This document shows, piece after piece, positions 55,408-64,000 of a DNA stretch of 64,000 nucleotides (positions within the stretch are counted from its first letter, which is position 1; every line of letters begins with the position of its first letter). The position numbers and the translations under genes were made by a program. The stretch is taken from positions 868,001 through 932,000 of the forward strand of contig LR134390.1 of NCBI GenBank assembly GCA_900637705.1, given 5' to 3'. The notes below the pieces were generated by a model that saw nothing but the letters and a program-made list of their open reading frames with translations, did no database searches and was not told the DNA's origin. This DNA comes from Fusobacterium varium (lineage in GTDB: Bacteria; Fusobacteriota; Fusobacteriia; Fusobacteriales; Fusobacteriaceae).

Positions 55408-55485
55408 TTATTTTCCTCCAATTACTTTTTATTCTAAATTATACCATTTTATTTATAAAAATAAATCAATTTTGGTATTAGAAAT

Positions 55486-55515
55486 GAAAAAAGACCAGAT
55501 AGACTGATCTTTTAT
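55486..55515 (-). terminator. terminator of the metal ATPase gene
   Basis: On the minus strand AAAAGATCAG...CTGGTCTTTTTTTC, a short stem followed by T runs. Confidence 0.7.
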
Positions 55516-55524
55516 TCTTTAAAT

Positions 55525-57890
55525 TTAATTTCTTTTTATTCCTTGTGAAGCATTTAAAACAGCTAATAGAGATACTCCAACATCTGAAAATATTGCCATC
55601 CACATATTTGCTATACCAAATACTCCAAGTATCATAACTATAACTTTTATTCCAAGAGCCATAATTATATTCTGCATAACAACTTTTTTATTCTGTTTTG
55701 CTATTTTTAATAATTCTAATATTTTAGAGGGCTCATCTTTCATTATAACAACATCAGCAGCTTCTATGGCAATATCACTACCTACTCCACCCATAGCGAT
55801 TCCTACATCAGCTAAAGATAATACAGGAGCATCATTGACACCATCACCTACAAATACAATACCTTTATTATTTTTAGATTTAATTTCTTCAAGTTTATTG
55901 ACTTTATCTTGAGGGAGAAGTTGAGAATAGATATTTTCAGAATTTAGTCCAAGCTTTTCTCCAACAACAGTCCCTATTTTATTGCTATCTCCAGTAAGCA
56001 TATAGCTTTGAATACCAGATTTTCTTAATCCTTCTATAGTCAATGGGGAATCTTCTTTTATTTCATCAGAAATATATATATATCCTAAAAATACATTATC
56101 TTGAGCTACATAAAGGACAGTACCAGCATAATTTTTTTCTTCTGCCTCTATTTTATATTCTTTCATAAGTTTATAATTACCTATAAGTATCATTTTACCT
56201 TCATAGTAAGAAAGTACTCCAAATCCAGAAAGTTCTTTGTAACCTTCTATATATTCTTCATTTATATCTATACTTCCATAACTTACAATGGCTTTTCCTA
56301 TTGGGTGGTTAGAATAAAATTCACCTATTTTAGCTGTTTTTAAAAGTTCATCTTCATTTCCATTTTGAGCTTCAAGTCTGTCTATTTTGAATTTTCCCTT
56401 AGTAAGAGTACCAGTCTTGTCAAATACAACAGCACTTATATTAGTAAGAGCTTCAAGATAATTTCCCCCTTTGATAAGGATACCACTTTTAGAAGCTTTT
56501 CCTATACTACTGAAAAAAGTAAGAGGTACAGATAACACCAAAGCACATGGACAAGATATAACAAGAAATATTAGTGCTCTTCCAAACCACATATTGAAAT
56601 TACCAAATAGAAGAGGAAATCCAATTCCAACTATCAAAGCTGTTATTACAACTATTGGTGTATAATATCTGGCAAATTTTGTAATGAATTTTTCTGATTC
56701 AGCTTTTTTGTTACTTGCATTTTCTACCATTTCTATTATTTTATTAATAGTAGAATCACTGAAAAGTTTTGTGACTTTTACTTCAAGAACTCCAGCTCCA
56801 TTCAAGCTTCCACTTAAAACCTCACTATTTACAGTAACATCTGCAGGAATAGATTCTCCAGTTAAAGCAGCAGTGTTCAAATCGCTTTCACCTTTTACAA
56901 CTATTCCATCTACTGGAACTTTTTCACCAGATTTTATAATAATGATATCTCCAATTTTTAATTTTTTTGGAGAAATTTTTATTACTTCACCATTATTATC
57001 TCTTATATTGGCATAATCAGGTCTGATATCCAAAAGTTTTTCAATAGATTTTCTTGAATTTCTTACAGCTGATTCTTGGAAGTATTCCCCTACCTTGTAG
57101 AAAAGCATTACTCCAACAGCTTCAGTTGTTTCTCCAAGATAAAAAGCACCAAATGTAGCAATAGTCATTAAGAAATTTTCGTCCAAAAAGTTTCCTTTAG
57201 TAATATTTTTAAATGATTTAAGAACTACATCACCACCTAAAATAATATATGCTATTATTGATACAGCTAATTTTATCATAGGAAAAGGTTTAAGAAAAAC
57301 AGAAATAATGAATAGAGCAGCTCCAATAATTAAAAGAAATTTCTCTTTTTTTCTTCAGCTTTTTCTAATGCTAATTCTTTTTCTCTTTTAGCTCTTGCCT
57401 CATCATTATCATCTTCATCTTCATTTTCAGCTTTATATATCAGAGTTCCAGGTTCTAATTTATCAGCTATAGTATTTATCTGTTCAAGAAAACTTTCTTC
57501 ATCAAAAGATGAATCAGTTTCAACAGTTATATTTTTTTTATAAAGATCAAGATTACTGTTGATAATTCCTTTTAATTTAGAACTTTCATGCTGTATTTTA
57601 GCAGCACAGCCAGCACAGTCTAAGTTTTCAACAACATATTCTCTTGTTCTGATTTTATCATTTTCTTTTTTATATATTTTAGTTCCAGGTTCAAGTTTAT
57701 CTGCAATTTTATTGATATCAGACAAAAACTGTTTTTCATTAAAACTATCATCAGTTTCAACTATCATTTTTTTCTTGTAAAGGTCAAGATTGCTGTTTAA
57801 TATACCAGACATTTTAGAGCCTTCATGCTGTATTTTAGCAGCACAGCCGGCACAGCCAAGGTTATCTACTGCATATTCTCTTATTTTCAT
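55525..57890 (-). CDS. zntA: P1B-type heavy-metal ATPase with two HMA domains, one frameshift
   Basis: Metal-exporting ATPase, about 788 residues. Two tandem, closely related HMA domains (residues 1-75 and 80-155) each carry GCAGCAAKIQ, with the two metal-binding Cys. After an acidic linker come the helices, ALTGESIPADV, the metal-transport motif ISCPCALVLS, the phosphorylation site DKTGTLTKGKF, HPIGKAI and GDGVNDAPVL. The CPC motif and sequence flavour suit Zn/Cd/Pb export rather than copper, but this is not certain. A lost A in the run complementary to 57346-57352 splits HMA domains from the pump; one base rejoins them. An operator-like repeat lies upstream. Confidence 0.88.
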
Positions 57891-57933
57891 ATCTATCCTC
57901 CATAATATTATTAATTATTTAATTTGTTTGTAC

Positions 57934-57969
57934 AGGATATAGTATATACCCCCATATCCTATATATAAA
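57934..57969 (-). promoter_or_regulatory. promoter with operator-like inverted repeat for the metal ATPase
   Basis: On the minus strand: -35 TTTATA (57969-57964), 17 bases, -10 TATACT (57946-57941). AGGATAT (57960-57954) and ATATCCT (57940-57934) form an inverted repeat enclosing GGGGGTATATACT. The G run beside an AT palindrome recalls CsoR-type operators; the regulator is unknown. Confidence 0.45.
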
Positions 57970-58201
57970 ATATCATATTTATAATTCTTTGTCAATTAGA
58001 TAATAAAAGATATTATTATTTTCTATTTTTTTAGATATATAACTTTAATTTAAATATCTTTTTAATTTTCTTTAAATTTATAAAAAAGCAGAATATGTAT
58101 GTATTTTGAATGAAACTAAGCTTATAACTTTAAAGAAGTGGACATTATTTCTATCATATGATAAGATTGAAGTACAATGTCAAGGTAAAGGGGTGGTAGA
58201 A

Positions 58202-59413
58202 ATGAAAGTAAATAAGGAATATGTAGAAAATTTATTCTCTGATATTATAGATAAAAATATTTTCATTAAAGGAATCTTTTCAAATCCTTTAGACAAAGAA
58301 TATCCATATTCAAAAATAAATATAAAGCCATTAAAAATAAAAAATGAAATACTTATACAATTTGAACAGTTTAAAGATAATAAAGCTTTTCATGAAAATG
58401 TATGTATTGATTCTTCAAAAGTAAAGTTTTCTGAAATATTAGATAATTTTAAACAGATACTGATATCTGTAAATGGAAATGACTATCAGATATTAAAGGG
58501 AAAGAATGATTTTAATTTGAAAAAATCTGAGAATTTAAAGACATTAAAGACATTAGAACATAATAAAAAGAAAAATTATATACTTGAAGAGGGAACTCCA
58601 ATACCTTTTCTTATAAAATTAGGAGTAATGGGAGAAAAGGGAGAAGTTTTTAAACAAAGTTATGATAAGTTCAGACAGATAAATAAATATCTTGAGTTTA
58701 TAGATGATACAATAAAGGAGCTTCAAAATAAAAAACTTATTGGTTCTCATATTAAATTTATAGATTTTGGGTGTGGAAAATCATATCTTACTTTTGCACT
58801 TCATTATTATTTAAGAAATATTAAAAACTTTACTTTTGAGATAATCGGATTGGATTTAAAGAAAGATGTAATGAAGAAATGTAATGATATAGCTAGAGAG
58901 CTAAAGTGTGAAAATCTGGAATTTTTAACTGGGGATATCAAGGATTTTAATAAGCTTCAGAATGTAGATATAATATTTTCCCTTCATGCTTGTAACAATG
59001 CTACAGATTATGCATTGCTAAAAGGACTGGAATTAAATGCAAAGGCTATTCTTGCAGTTCCATGCTGTCAGCATGAATTTAATGATAAAATAAGTGCTAG
59101 CAAGAAAAGTGATTTTTTTACATTCCAGCTTCCTATTGGAAAACATGGAATACTTTTGGAAAAATATGCAACTATTGCCACAGATGCTTTTAGAGCACAG
59201 GCATTAGAGCTATGTGGATATAGAACTCAAGTGATGGAATTTATAGATATGGAGCATACTCCTAAAAATACACTCATTAGAGGAATAAAAGAAAAAATAA
59301 CTACAGAATCTTTAAAGAAAAAATTTGAAGAATATGGAAAATTTAAAGATTTTTTAGGTATTGAACCATTATTAGACAGTCTGCTTTCACCATATTTTTT
59401 AATAAAACTGTAA
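58202..59413 (+). CDS. SAM-dependent methyltransferase (Methyltransf_32 type)
   Basis: 403-residue class I methyltransferase. The SAM motif is KFIDFGCGKSYLTFALHY, followed by EIIGLDLKKDV, LTGDIKDF and IFSLHACNNATDYAL, then AVPCCQHEF, a pattern of the Methyltransf_32 family, some members of which modify RNA. The N-terminal 170 residues are a poorly conserved extra domain. The frame is open from TTG 58106, but AAGGGGTGG before ATG 58202 and the unusual composition before it favour the shorter start. The target is unknown. Confidence 0.8.
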   Translation: MKVNKEYVENLFSDIIDKNIFIKGIFSNPLDKEYPYSKINIKPLKIKNEILIQFEQFKDNKAFHENVCIDSSKVKFSEILDNFKQILISVNGNDYQILKGKNDFNLKKSENLKTLKTLEHNKKKNYILEEGTPIPFLIKLGVMGEKGEVFKQSYDKFRQINKYLEFIDDTIKELQNKKLIGSHIKFIDFGCGKSYLTFALHYYLRNIKNFTFEIIGLDLKKDVMKKCNDIARELKCENLEFLTGDIKDFNKLQNVDIIFSLHACNNATDYALLKGLELNAKAILAVPCCQHEFNDKISASKKSDFFTFQLPIGKHGILLEKYATIATDAFRAQALELCGYRTQVMEFIDMEHTPKNTLIRGIKEKITTESLKKKFEEYGKFKDFLGIEPLLDSLLSPYFLIKL

Positions 59414-59424
59414 TAACTGCAATA

Positions 59425-59468
59425 AAAAAACAGATGACCAAAAAACTTTTTAGTCATCTGTTTTTAAT
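59425..59468. terminator. bidirectional terminator
   Basis: AAAACAGATGAC (59427-59438) pairs with GTCATCTGTTTT (59453-59464), flanked by A and T runs; lies between convergent genes. Confidence 0.85.
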
Positions 59469-59471
59469 TTT

Positions 59472-59804
59472 TTACCACCATCTATGATGTCTTCCTATTC
59501 TATATCCACCATAGCCTATTCCACCTATCAAAACAGTGTTTACAAGATTATCTCTTCTCTGTTCTCTTTTTTCTCTCTCAATAGCTATCTGTTTATCAAA
59601 CTCCTGTTTTTCTCTCATAAGTTGTATTTCTATTTCTTCCTTGCTAGGAGTATTTCTTGCTATTTCTTTTTCACGATTTGAATCAACTAATTTTTTATAT
59701 TCGTTAAATTGTTTTATTCTCATTTCAACACTATCTTTAGATGCAGGTGCTGCAAAAACAAGATTGCTTATAATGATATATAAAAATAATGATTTTTTCA
59801 ACAT
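59472..59804 (-). CDS. small exported protein with basic Gly/Tyr C terminus
   Basis: 110 residues: signal peptide (MLKKSLFLYIIISNLVFAAP), a charged, predicted coiled-coil middle (KEEIEIQLMREKQEFDKQ), and a short hydrophobic Gly-rich tail ending YGGYRIGRHHRWW. The frame opens earlier, but AGAGAGG is best spaced for ATG at 59804. No family recognised. The tail resembles ends of small outer-membrane or surface proteins only in composition. Confidence 0.6.
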   Translation of the reverse strand: MLKKSLFLYIIISNLVFAAPASKDSVEMRIKQFNEYKKLVDSNREKEIARNTPSKEEIEIQLMREKQEFDKQIAIEREKREQRRDNLVNTVLIGGIGYGGYRIGRHHRWW

Positions 59805-59844
59805 TGTCATCACCTCTCTTATGATAATTATATCATAATTAAAT

Positions 59845-59876
59845 AAAAAAAGAAGCTGGTTTTTTACCAGCTTCTC
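59845..59876 (-). terminator. terminator of the thiolase operon
   Basis: On the minus strand GAAGCTGGT and ACCAGCTTC form a 9-bp stem, followed by seven T. Confidence 0.85.
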
Positions 59877-59893
59877 AGTTATAAATATTTTAA

Positions 59894-61101
59894 TTAGTCA
59901 ACATTTTTAAGAATTACAGCAGTTCCCATTCCTCCACCAATACATAGAGAAGCAAGTCCATAAGTTAATCCTCTTTTCTTCATTTCATATATCAAAGTAA
60001 CCATAATTCTGTTACCAGATGCTCCAACTGGGTGTCCTAAAGCTATAGCTCCACCATTAACATTAGTTTTATCGTTGAACCATTCTCTTTCTACACCATG
60101 TTGTGCACATAACTCTTTCATAACTCCTAAAGATTGAGAAGCAAAAGCTTCATTTAATTCAATAAGTTCCATATCCTGAAGTTTCATTCCAGCTTTTTTA
60201 AGAGCGTTTCCAATAGCAGGAACAGGTCCCATTCCCATTATTTGAGGATCTACACCACCTATACCAGTAGCAACTATTTCAACTAAAGGTTTTAGATTAT
60301 ATTTAGCAACTGCTTCTTCAGAAGCAAGTATCATCATAGAAGCACCATCATTTAATCCAGAAGCATTTCCAGCTGTAACAGTTCCATCTTTTTAAAAGAA
60401 GGTCTTAATTTAGCTAATTTTTCTAAATCAGTTTTTCTATTTGGATATTCGTCTGTATCAACAATAACATCACCTTTTTTAGTACTGATAGTAACAGGAA
60501 CTATTTCATCTTTGAATCTTCCAGAATCAACAGCAGCTATTGCTTTTTGCTGAGAACCAAATGAGAACACATCTTGCTCTTCTCTTGTAATTCCATATTT
60601 AGCAGCTATATTTTCAGCAGTTATTCCCATGTGTACATTTGTGAATGCATCTGTAAGAGCATCAAATACCATATGGTCTTTCATAGTAAGGTCAGCCATT
60701 TTATGCCCACCTCTTACTTTTCCTGGAAGAATGAATCCAGCATTAGACATTGATTCAGTTCCTCCAGCAAGGATAAGGTTTGCTTCTCCAGCTTTAATGT
60801 TAGCATAAGATGAAATGATAGTTTTCATTCCACTTCCACATATAATATTCAGTGTATAGCCAGGAACTTCCTGAGGTACACCAGCTTTTATGGCTACCTG
60901 TCTTCCTACACCTTGTGCTTGGCCTGCTTGTAATACATTTCCGATAACTACTTCGTCCAGATTAGCTGGGTCGATTTTTGCATCTTCAATAACTTGTTTT
61001 GCAATTGCAGCTCCAAGATCACTAGATGATAAAGGGGCTAAACTTCCTAAAAAACTTCCTATAGCAGATCTTTTTGCTGCCACGATGTACACTTTACTCA
61101 T
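59894..61101 (-). CDS. thlA: acetyl-CoA acetyltransferase (thiolase), one frameshift
   Basis: Biosynthetic-type thiolase joining two acetyl-CoA to acetoacetyl-CoA (or the reverse), about 402 residues. The acyl-enzyme Cys is in LNIICGSGMKTI, the catalytic His in NEAFASQSL and in GGAIALGHPVGASG, and the second Cys in GLASLCIGGGMGTA. A lost A (T-run 60388-60392 on the plus strand) breaks the frame; adding it gives [23 protein letters not shown], a standard thiolase segment, so the two halves are one gene. It follows the FabG-like gene by 41 bases; together they suit acetoacetyl-CoA formation and reduction in butyrate-type metabolism. Confidence 0.93.
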
Positions 61102-61142
61102 TAAATCCTCCTATACCTAAATTTTATTTTATTTGTGAAAAA

Positions 61143-61865
61143 TTAAATAACTAGTCCTCCAGTAACTGGTAAAACTTGTCCTGTGATATATGAAGCTTCA
61201 TCACTTGCTAAGAATAAAATAGCATTAGCTACATCATCAGCAGTTCCAAATCTTGCTAATGGAGTTCTTTCCATCATTCCAGCAACTACTTTTTCTGATA
61301 GTACTTCAGTCATTGGGCTCTCAATGAATCCAGGTGCTACACAGTTTGCTCTGATAGCTCCTCTTCTTGCTAACTCTTTTGCCCAAGTTTTAGTCATAGC
61401 AATAACTCCACCTTTTGTAGCTGAGTAGTTAGTTTGAGCTAAGTTACCATATAATCCAACTACAGATGAAAGAGTAACTATTGATCCTGATTTATTTTTT
61501 GACATAATAGGAGCAACAGCTTGAGTCATATTAAATACTCCTTTTAAATTGACATTTATAACTGCGTCCCATTGTTCTTCAGTCATTCTTTGTAAAAGGG
61601 CATCTTTAGTAATACCAGCGTTATTTATTAATATATCTATTCTTCCATATTCAGCAGCTATTTTTGCAACAAATTCTTTTATAGCAGGTCTGTCAGTAAC
61701 ATTTAATATTTCATGTCTTACATTTGGCTGGTCATATACAGCTTCTCCCATGTCACAAGATATAACCATTTCTGCACCTTCAGCAGCGAATTTTTCAACA
61801 ACAGCTCTTCCTATTCCCCTAGCACTTCCAGTAACTAAAGCGATTTTTCCTTTTAATCTATCCAT
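61143..61865 (-). CDS. fabG: FabG-like 3-oxoacyl-ACP / acetoacetyl-CoA reductase
   Basis: 240-residue short-chain dehydrogenase. TGSARGIGRAV binds the cofactor; NNAGITKDALLQRMTEEQWDAV is a strong FabG/PhaB block; SSVVGLYGNLAQTNYSATKGG carries the Ser-Tyr-Lys site; the chain ends ASYITGQVLPVTGGLVI. It lacks fatty-acid synthesis neighbours and heads an operon with thiolase, so acetoacetyl-CoA reduction is as likely as fatty-acid elongation. AAGGAGG ribosome site. Confidence 0.88.
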   Translation of the reverse strand: MDRLKGKIALVTGSARGIGRAVVEKFAAEGAEMVISCDMGEAVYDQPNVRHEILNVTDRPAIKEFVAKIAAEYGRIDILINNAGITKDALLQRMTEEQWDAVINVNLKGVFNMTQAVAPIMSKNKSGSIVTLSSVVGLYGNLAQTNYSATKGGVIAMTKTWAKELARRGAIRANCVAPGFIESPMTEVLSEKVVAGMMERTPLARFGTADDVANAILFLASDEASYITGQVLPVTGGLVI

Positions 61866-61921
61866 TATTTTCCTCCTTAAATTTTCAGCATAAATTTGAG
61901 CTAAACATTTTTATTTTAAAC

Positions 61922-61934
61922 ACTTATGATAAGT
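61922..61934. promoter_or_regulatory. 13-base palindrome at the fabG-thiolase promoter
   Basis: ACTTATGATAAGT is a perfect palindrome about a central G. It overlaps the end of the -10 box and the expected start point, where a bound repressor would block transcription. Confidence 0.45.
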
Positions 61935-61960
61935 ATAATTTTTTTTTCATTAAAAGTCAA
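61932..61960 (-). promoter_or_regulatory. promoter of the fabG-thiolase operon
   Basis: On the minus strand: TTGACT (61960-61955), 17 bases, TATACT (61937-61932), about 60 bases before the start codon. Confidence 0.75.
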
Positions 61961-62073
61961 TAAGAACATTATTCAGAATACATTATAGGATGATTATTAA
62001 GATAATTTATTACAGAACAATGCTGATATCATATTTTTTTAAATTACAACAAATTTATTTCTAGAAGAAAGAA

Positions 62074-62104
62074 TATAATTGTTGAATAGTGACTATAATT
62101 GTTG
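62074..62104 (+). promoter_or_regulatory. direct repeats in the MORN lipoprotein promoter
   Basis: TATAATTGTTG occurs at 62074-62084 and again at 62094-62104, a 20-base period (two helical turns). Either TATAAT can be a -10; the repeats may be binding sites for one regulator. Confidence 0.35.
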
Positions 62105-62144
62105 TAAAATAAAAAGTAAAGAATGAACAACTGGAGGCTCAACT

Positions 62145-62825
62145 ATGAAGTATATTATTCTGATCATCACTTTTTTGATGATAGGATGTACAAATATAAA
62201 AAATAATATTTCCTCTTTTTCTAAAGAAACTATAAAAACTTACTATGAAAATGGAACTGTAGAATCTAAAATAATGTATGTTGATAATAAGAAAAATGGA
62301 AAGATGACAAGTTATTTTGAAAATGGAAAAATTGCTGTAAAAGGATTTTTTAAAGATGATAAAAGAGATAAAAAGTGGATATTTTACAATGAAAATAATG
62401 GAAAGATATCTAGTATTGAAAGGTACATAGATGGTCAGCTTAATGGAGAACAAGTATATTATCATGAAAACGGAAAAATAAAAGTAAAAGGAAACTATAC
62501 TAATGGGAAAAGAAGTGGCTTTTGGGAAATGTTTGATGAAGAAGGCAAATTAGAAGTACAAAATATATTTATTGATGGAGAAAATATTATAAGTGTAGGA
62601 ATATATCAAAAAAATGGAAAACTTCTATGCAATGGAAATGTTGTAAATCAATTAAGGCAGGGAGAATGGAAATATTTTGATGAAGAAGGAAATATAGCTT
62701 ATATTGTAAATTATGAAAGAGGAATAAGAAATGGAAAATGGCAGGCATTTGATAAAAATGGAAGTCTTCTAATGAATGGGATTTATAGAAATGGAAGAAT
62801 AGTGGGAATTGATGTAGAAGAATAA
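62145..62825 (+). CDS. MORN-repeat (YwqK-like) lipoprotein
   Basis: 226 residues. A lipoprotein signal ends in FLMIGCTN. The rest is a ladder of MORN_2-type repeats of about 23 residues, with the recurring pattern YYENG-x-ESKIMY, YFENGKIAVKG, YHENGKIKVKG, FDEEGKLEVQ, NGKLLCNG, FDEEGNIAY and FDKNGSLLMNG. Such YwqK-like proteins are sometimes labelled antitoxins, but surface or membrane-associated roles in Fusobacteria are more plausible. Function unknown; GGAGG ribosome site. Confidence 0.82.
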   Translation: MKYIILIITFLMIGCTNIKNNISSFSKETIKTYYENGTVESKIMYVDNKKNGKMTSYFENGKIAVKGFFKDDKRDKKWIFYNENNGKISSIERYIDGQLNGEQVYYHENGKIKVKGNYTNGKRSGFWEMFDEEGKLEVQNIFIDGENIISVGIYQKNGKLLCNGNVVNQLRQGEWKYFDEEGNIAYIVNYERGIRNGKWQAFDKNGSLLMNGIYRNGRIVGIDVEE

Positions 62826-62854
62826 AATATAAATTTCTATTGTGGAAAAGGTAT

Positions 62855-63107
62855 AATAAAAATTGGAGTTGCTTTATTCAATGGTGGAATAAGAGCAACT
62901 ATATTTTTAAATGATTGGCAAAAAATGAACTTTCTGCTTATCCAGCATGGGTAGTTAATTGTATTAATTACTAAAAAGATAATCATAAAGAAGAAGTAAA
63001 AACTTGCAAAACTAATCTGAATAAATCTAGTGAAGAAGATTAAGAAAGATATGGATATGAAAATATAAAGTATTTTTATTATTCATAAGACTCTATTTTA
63101 AATATGA
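62855..63107 (+). pseudogene. decayed patatin-like gene remnant
   Basis: Three fragments, in order and shifted in frame, match the patatin at 16298-17422. KIGVALFNGGIRATIF matches KIGLALSGGGMRATLF; ELSAYPAWVVNCINY matches ELSERPIWYINCTTF; TNLNKSSEED*ERYGYENIKYFYYS*DSI matches TLFKPSEKD...RHGYENAKCVYYSYEST. Two large internal pieces are missing and stops are present. Unlike the A-run frameshifts elsewhere, this is true decay. Confidence 0.8.
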
Positions 63108-63117
63108 AATAATTAAT

Positions 63118-63178
63118 TGAGAAAGTTTGAAAAAATTATTTGTTAAAAATTAAAATTTAAAGAGCTTTCTCATTTTTT
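63118..63178 (+). terminator. terminator after the patatin remnant
   Basis: TGAGAAAG (63118-63125) pairs with CTTTCTCA (63165-63172), followed by six T. It may end the MORN lipoprotein transcript. Confidence 0.65.
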
Positions 63179-63323
63179 AGTGAAAATAAAAATTTTAAAA
63201 GAGTGATAAATCTGATATAGTAAAAACAGAAAAAGTTTTTTAAAGGGAGAAAATATTTGATATAAGTATAGATATTATTAATTTTATTTGAAATTTAATT
63301 TTGAATAGATAAAGGAGAAATTA

Positions 63324-64000
63324 ATGCCATTTACATTTTCGCATCCTGCAATCATATTGCCATTAAAAAAATTACCTAAAAAATATATATCAATGACAGG
63401 GCTTATTGTAGGAAGCATAACTCCAGACTTTGAATATTTTTTAAGAATGAAAAGTAAATACAGTCATACTATAAGTGGTATTTTATGGTATGATTTACCT
63501 ATGGGAATTTTTTTGGCTTTTATATTTCATAATTTAATTAAGGAAGCTTTAATTAATAATATGCCTCTTTTTTTTAAATCACGTTTTATAAATCTTAGAG
63601 ATTTTAATTGGAATAGCTATTTTAAAAAGAATTGGTATATTGTTATAATTTCTATCATAATAGGTATATGTTCTCATATATTATGGGACGGATTTACTCA
63701 TAGAACAGGACATTTTGTAAAGATATTTCCAGTATTGAAGTCCTCTATAAGACTTTTTGGAACAAAGATACCAGTATATAGAATATTACAGCATATAAGT
63801 ACTTTTTTAGGAGGAATAGCAGTAATTAAAGCTGTTATTGATTTGCCAGCAGATAAAAGCTGTACAACTCAAAAGGGAAAATATAAATATTGGATTCTAT
63901 TAATTACTGCAACACCAATAATAATGTTTTATGGCCTTTCAAAGAGAATTCCATATTACTCTTTCTGGAATTTGATAGTTAATTTTATTACAGCTTTTCT
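63324..64000 (+). CDS. DUF4184-like membrane protein (partial, runs off the window)
   Basis: An open frame from ATG 63324 (AAAGGAG nine bases upstream) to the window end, 225 codons without a stop. It begins MPFTFSHPAIILPLKKLPKK and contains GLIVGSITPDFEYFLRMKSKYSHT and CSHILWDGFTHRTGHFV, which are the DUF4184 landmarks: conserved His and Asp residues between membrane helices, reminiscent of metal-dependent membrane hydrolases. At least four helices are visible. The 3' end is not in view. Confidence 0.8.
   Translation, partial: MPFTFSHPAIILPLKKLPKKYISMTGLIVGSITPDFEYFLRMKSKYSHTISGILWYDLPMGIFLAFIFHNLIKEALINNMPLFFKSRFINLRDFNWNSYFKKNWYIVIISIIIGICSHILWDGFTHRTGHFVKIFPVLKSSIRLFGTKIPVYRILQHISTFLGGIAVIKAVIDLPADKSCTTQKGKYKYWILLITATPIIMFYGLSKRIPYYSFWNLIVNFITAF

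Noticed and set aside
62145-62825. Antitoxin of a toxin-antitoxin pair
   Set aside because: The YwqK antitoxin label comes from automatic naming; this is a lipoprotein with MORN-like repeats and no toxin gene next to it.
1-64000. tRNA, rRNA, tmRNA, prophage or complete insertion sequence
   Set aside because: No cloverleaf, conserved rRNA segment, phage gene set or transposase was recognised on either strand.

Overview
The window looks like chromosome from a low-GC anaerobe of the phylum Fusobacteria, most likely Fusobacterium itself and perhaps the varium/ulcerans/mortiferum side of it. This is inferred from A/T-rich codon use, strong GGAGG ribosome sites, anaerobic fermentation and amino-acid genes, and an EarP/EF-P pair. 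It was not checked against any database. There is no rRNA, tRNA, CRISPR array, prophage or intact insertion sequence.

Layout. 1-3.4 kb: end of a transporter, a gamma-glutamyltransferase, a hemolysin-III membrane protein and an orphan OmpR-type response regulator. 3.4-10.3 kb: two paralogous three-domain lipid genes (AMP-ligase, acyl carrier, acyltransferase) flanking an F420-ligase-like gene and a small HesB/IscA-like gene with an in-frame TGA and a SECIS-like hairpin. 10.4-11.5 kb: a GrdX-like protein paired with a degenerate EAL-like protein. 11.6-16.1 kb: carAB behind a leader peptide plus terminator that looks like a pyrBI-type attenuator. 16.3-19 kb: patatin, a MITE-like inverted repeat, a broken Wzz-like gene. 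19-22 kb: a YfcC-type transporter behind a lysine riboswitch, and an M20 amidohydrolase. 22.5-25 kb: 7-alpha-hydroxysteroid-dehydrogenase-like SDR, Dps, AzlCD. 25-30.2 kb: CreD, DUF2339, DUF3999 envelope cluster. 30.3-38.9 kb: housekeeping genes (DEAD-box helicase, MltG, B12/radical SAM protein, TilS, FtsH, S15). 39-47.5 kb: YibE/F protein, a complete Dpp/Opp peptide ABC operon, SpmA/SpmB homologues. 47.7-55.4 kb: uridine-kinase-like protein, ABC-F protein, Old Yellow Enzyme, EarP plus EF-P, EcsC-like protein, a small membrane protein. 55.5-64 kb: P-type metal ATPase, methyltransferase, small secreted protein, a FabG/thiolase operon, a MORN-repeat lipoprotein, a decayed second patatin, and the start of a DUF4184-like membrane protein.

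One property cuts across the window. At least fifteen single-base losses in coding-strand A runs, plus one less clear site, split eleven otherwise intact genes. They include tilS, mltG, the DEAD-box helicase, thiolase, the metal ATPase and both lipid genes. Adding one A at each site restores a full-length open frame. Homopolymer sequencing error is the simplest cause, so I annotate these as single genes with frameshifts; transcriptional slippage or -1 frameshifting is the biological alternative.

The most interesting observations are regulatory or recoding: the UGA/SECIS selenoprotein candidate, the uridine-rich leader-peptide attenuator before carAB, the lysine riboswitch on a YfcC transporter, the switch-like leader of the DEAD-box gene, and the GrdX/EAL-like pair.
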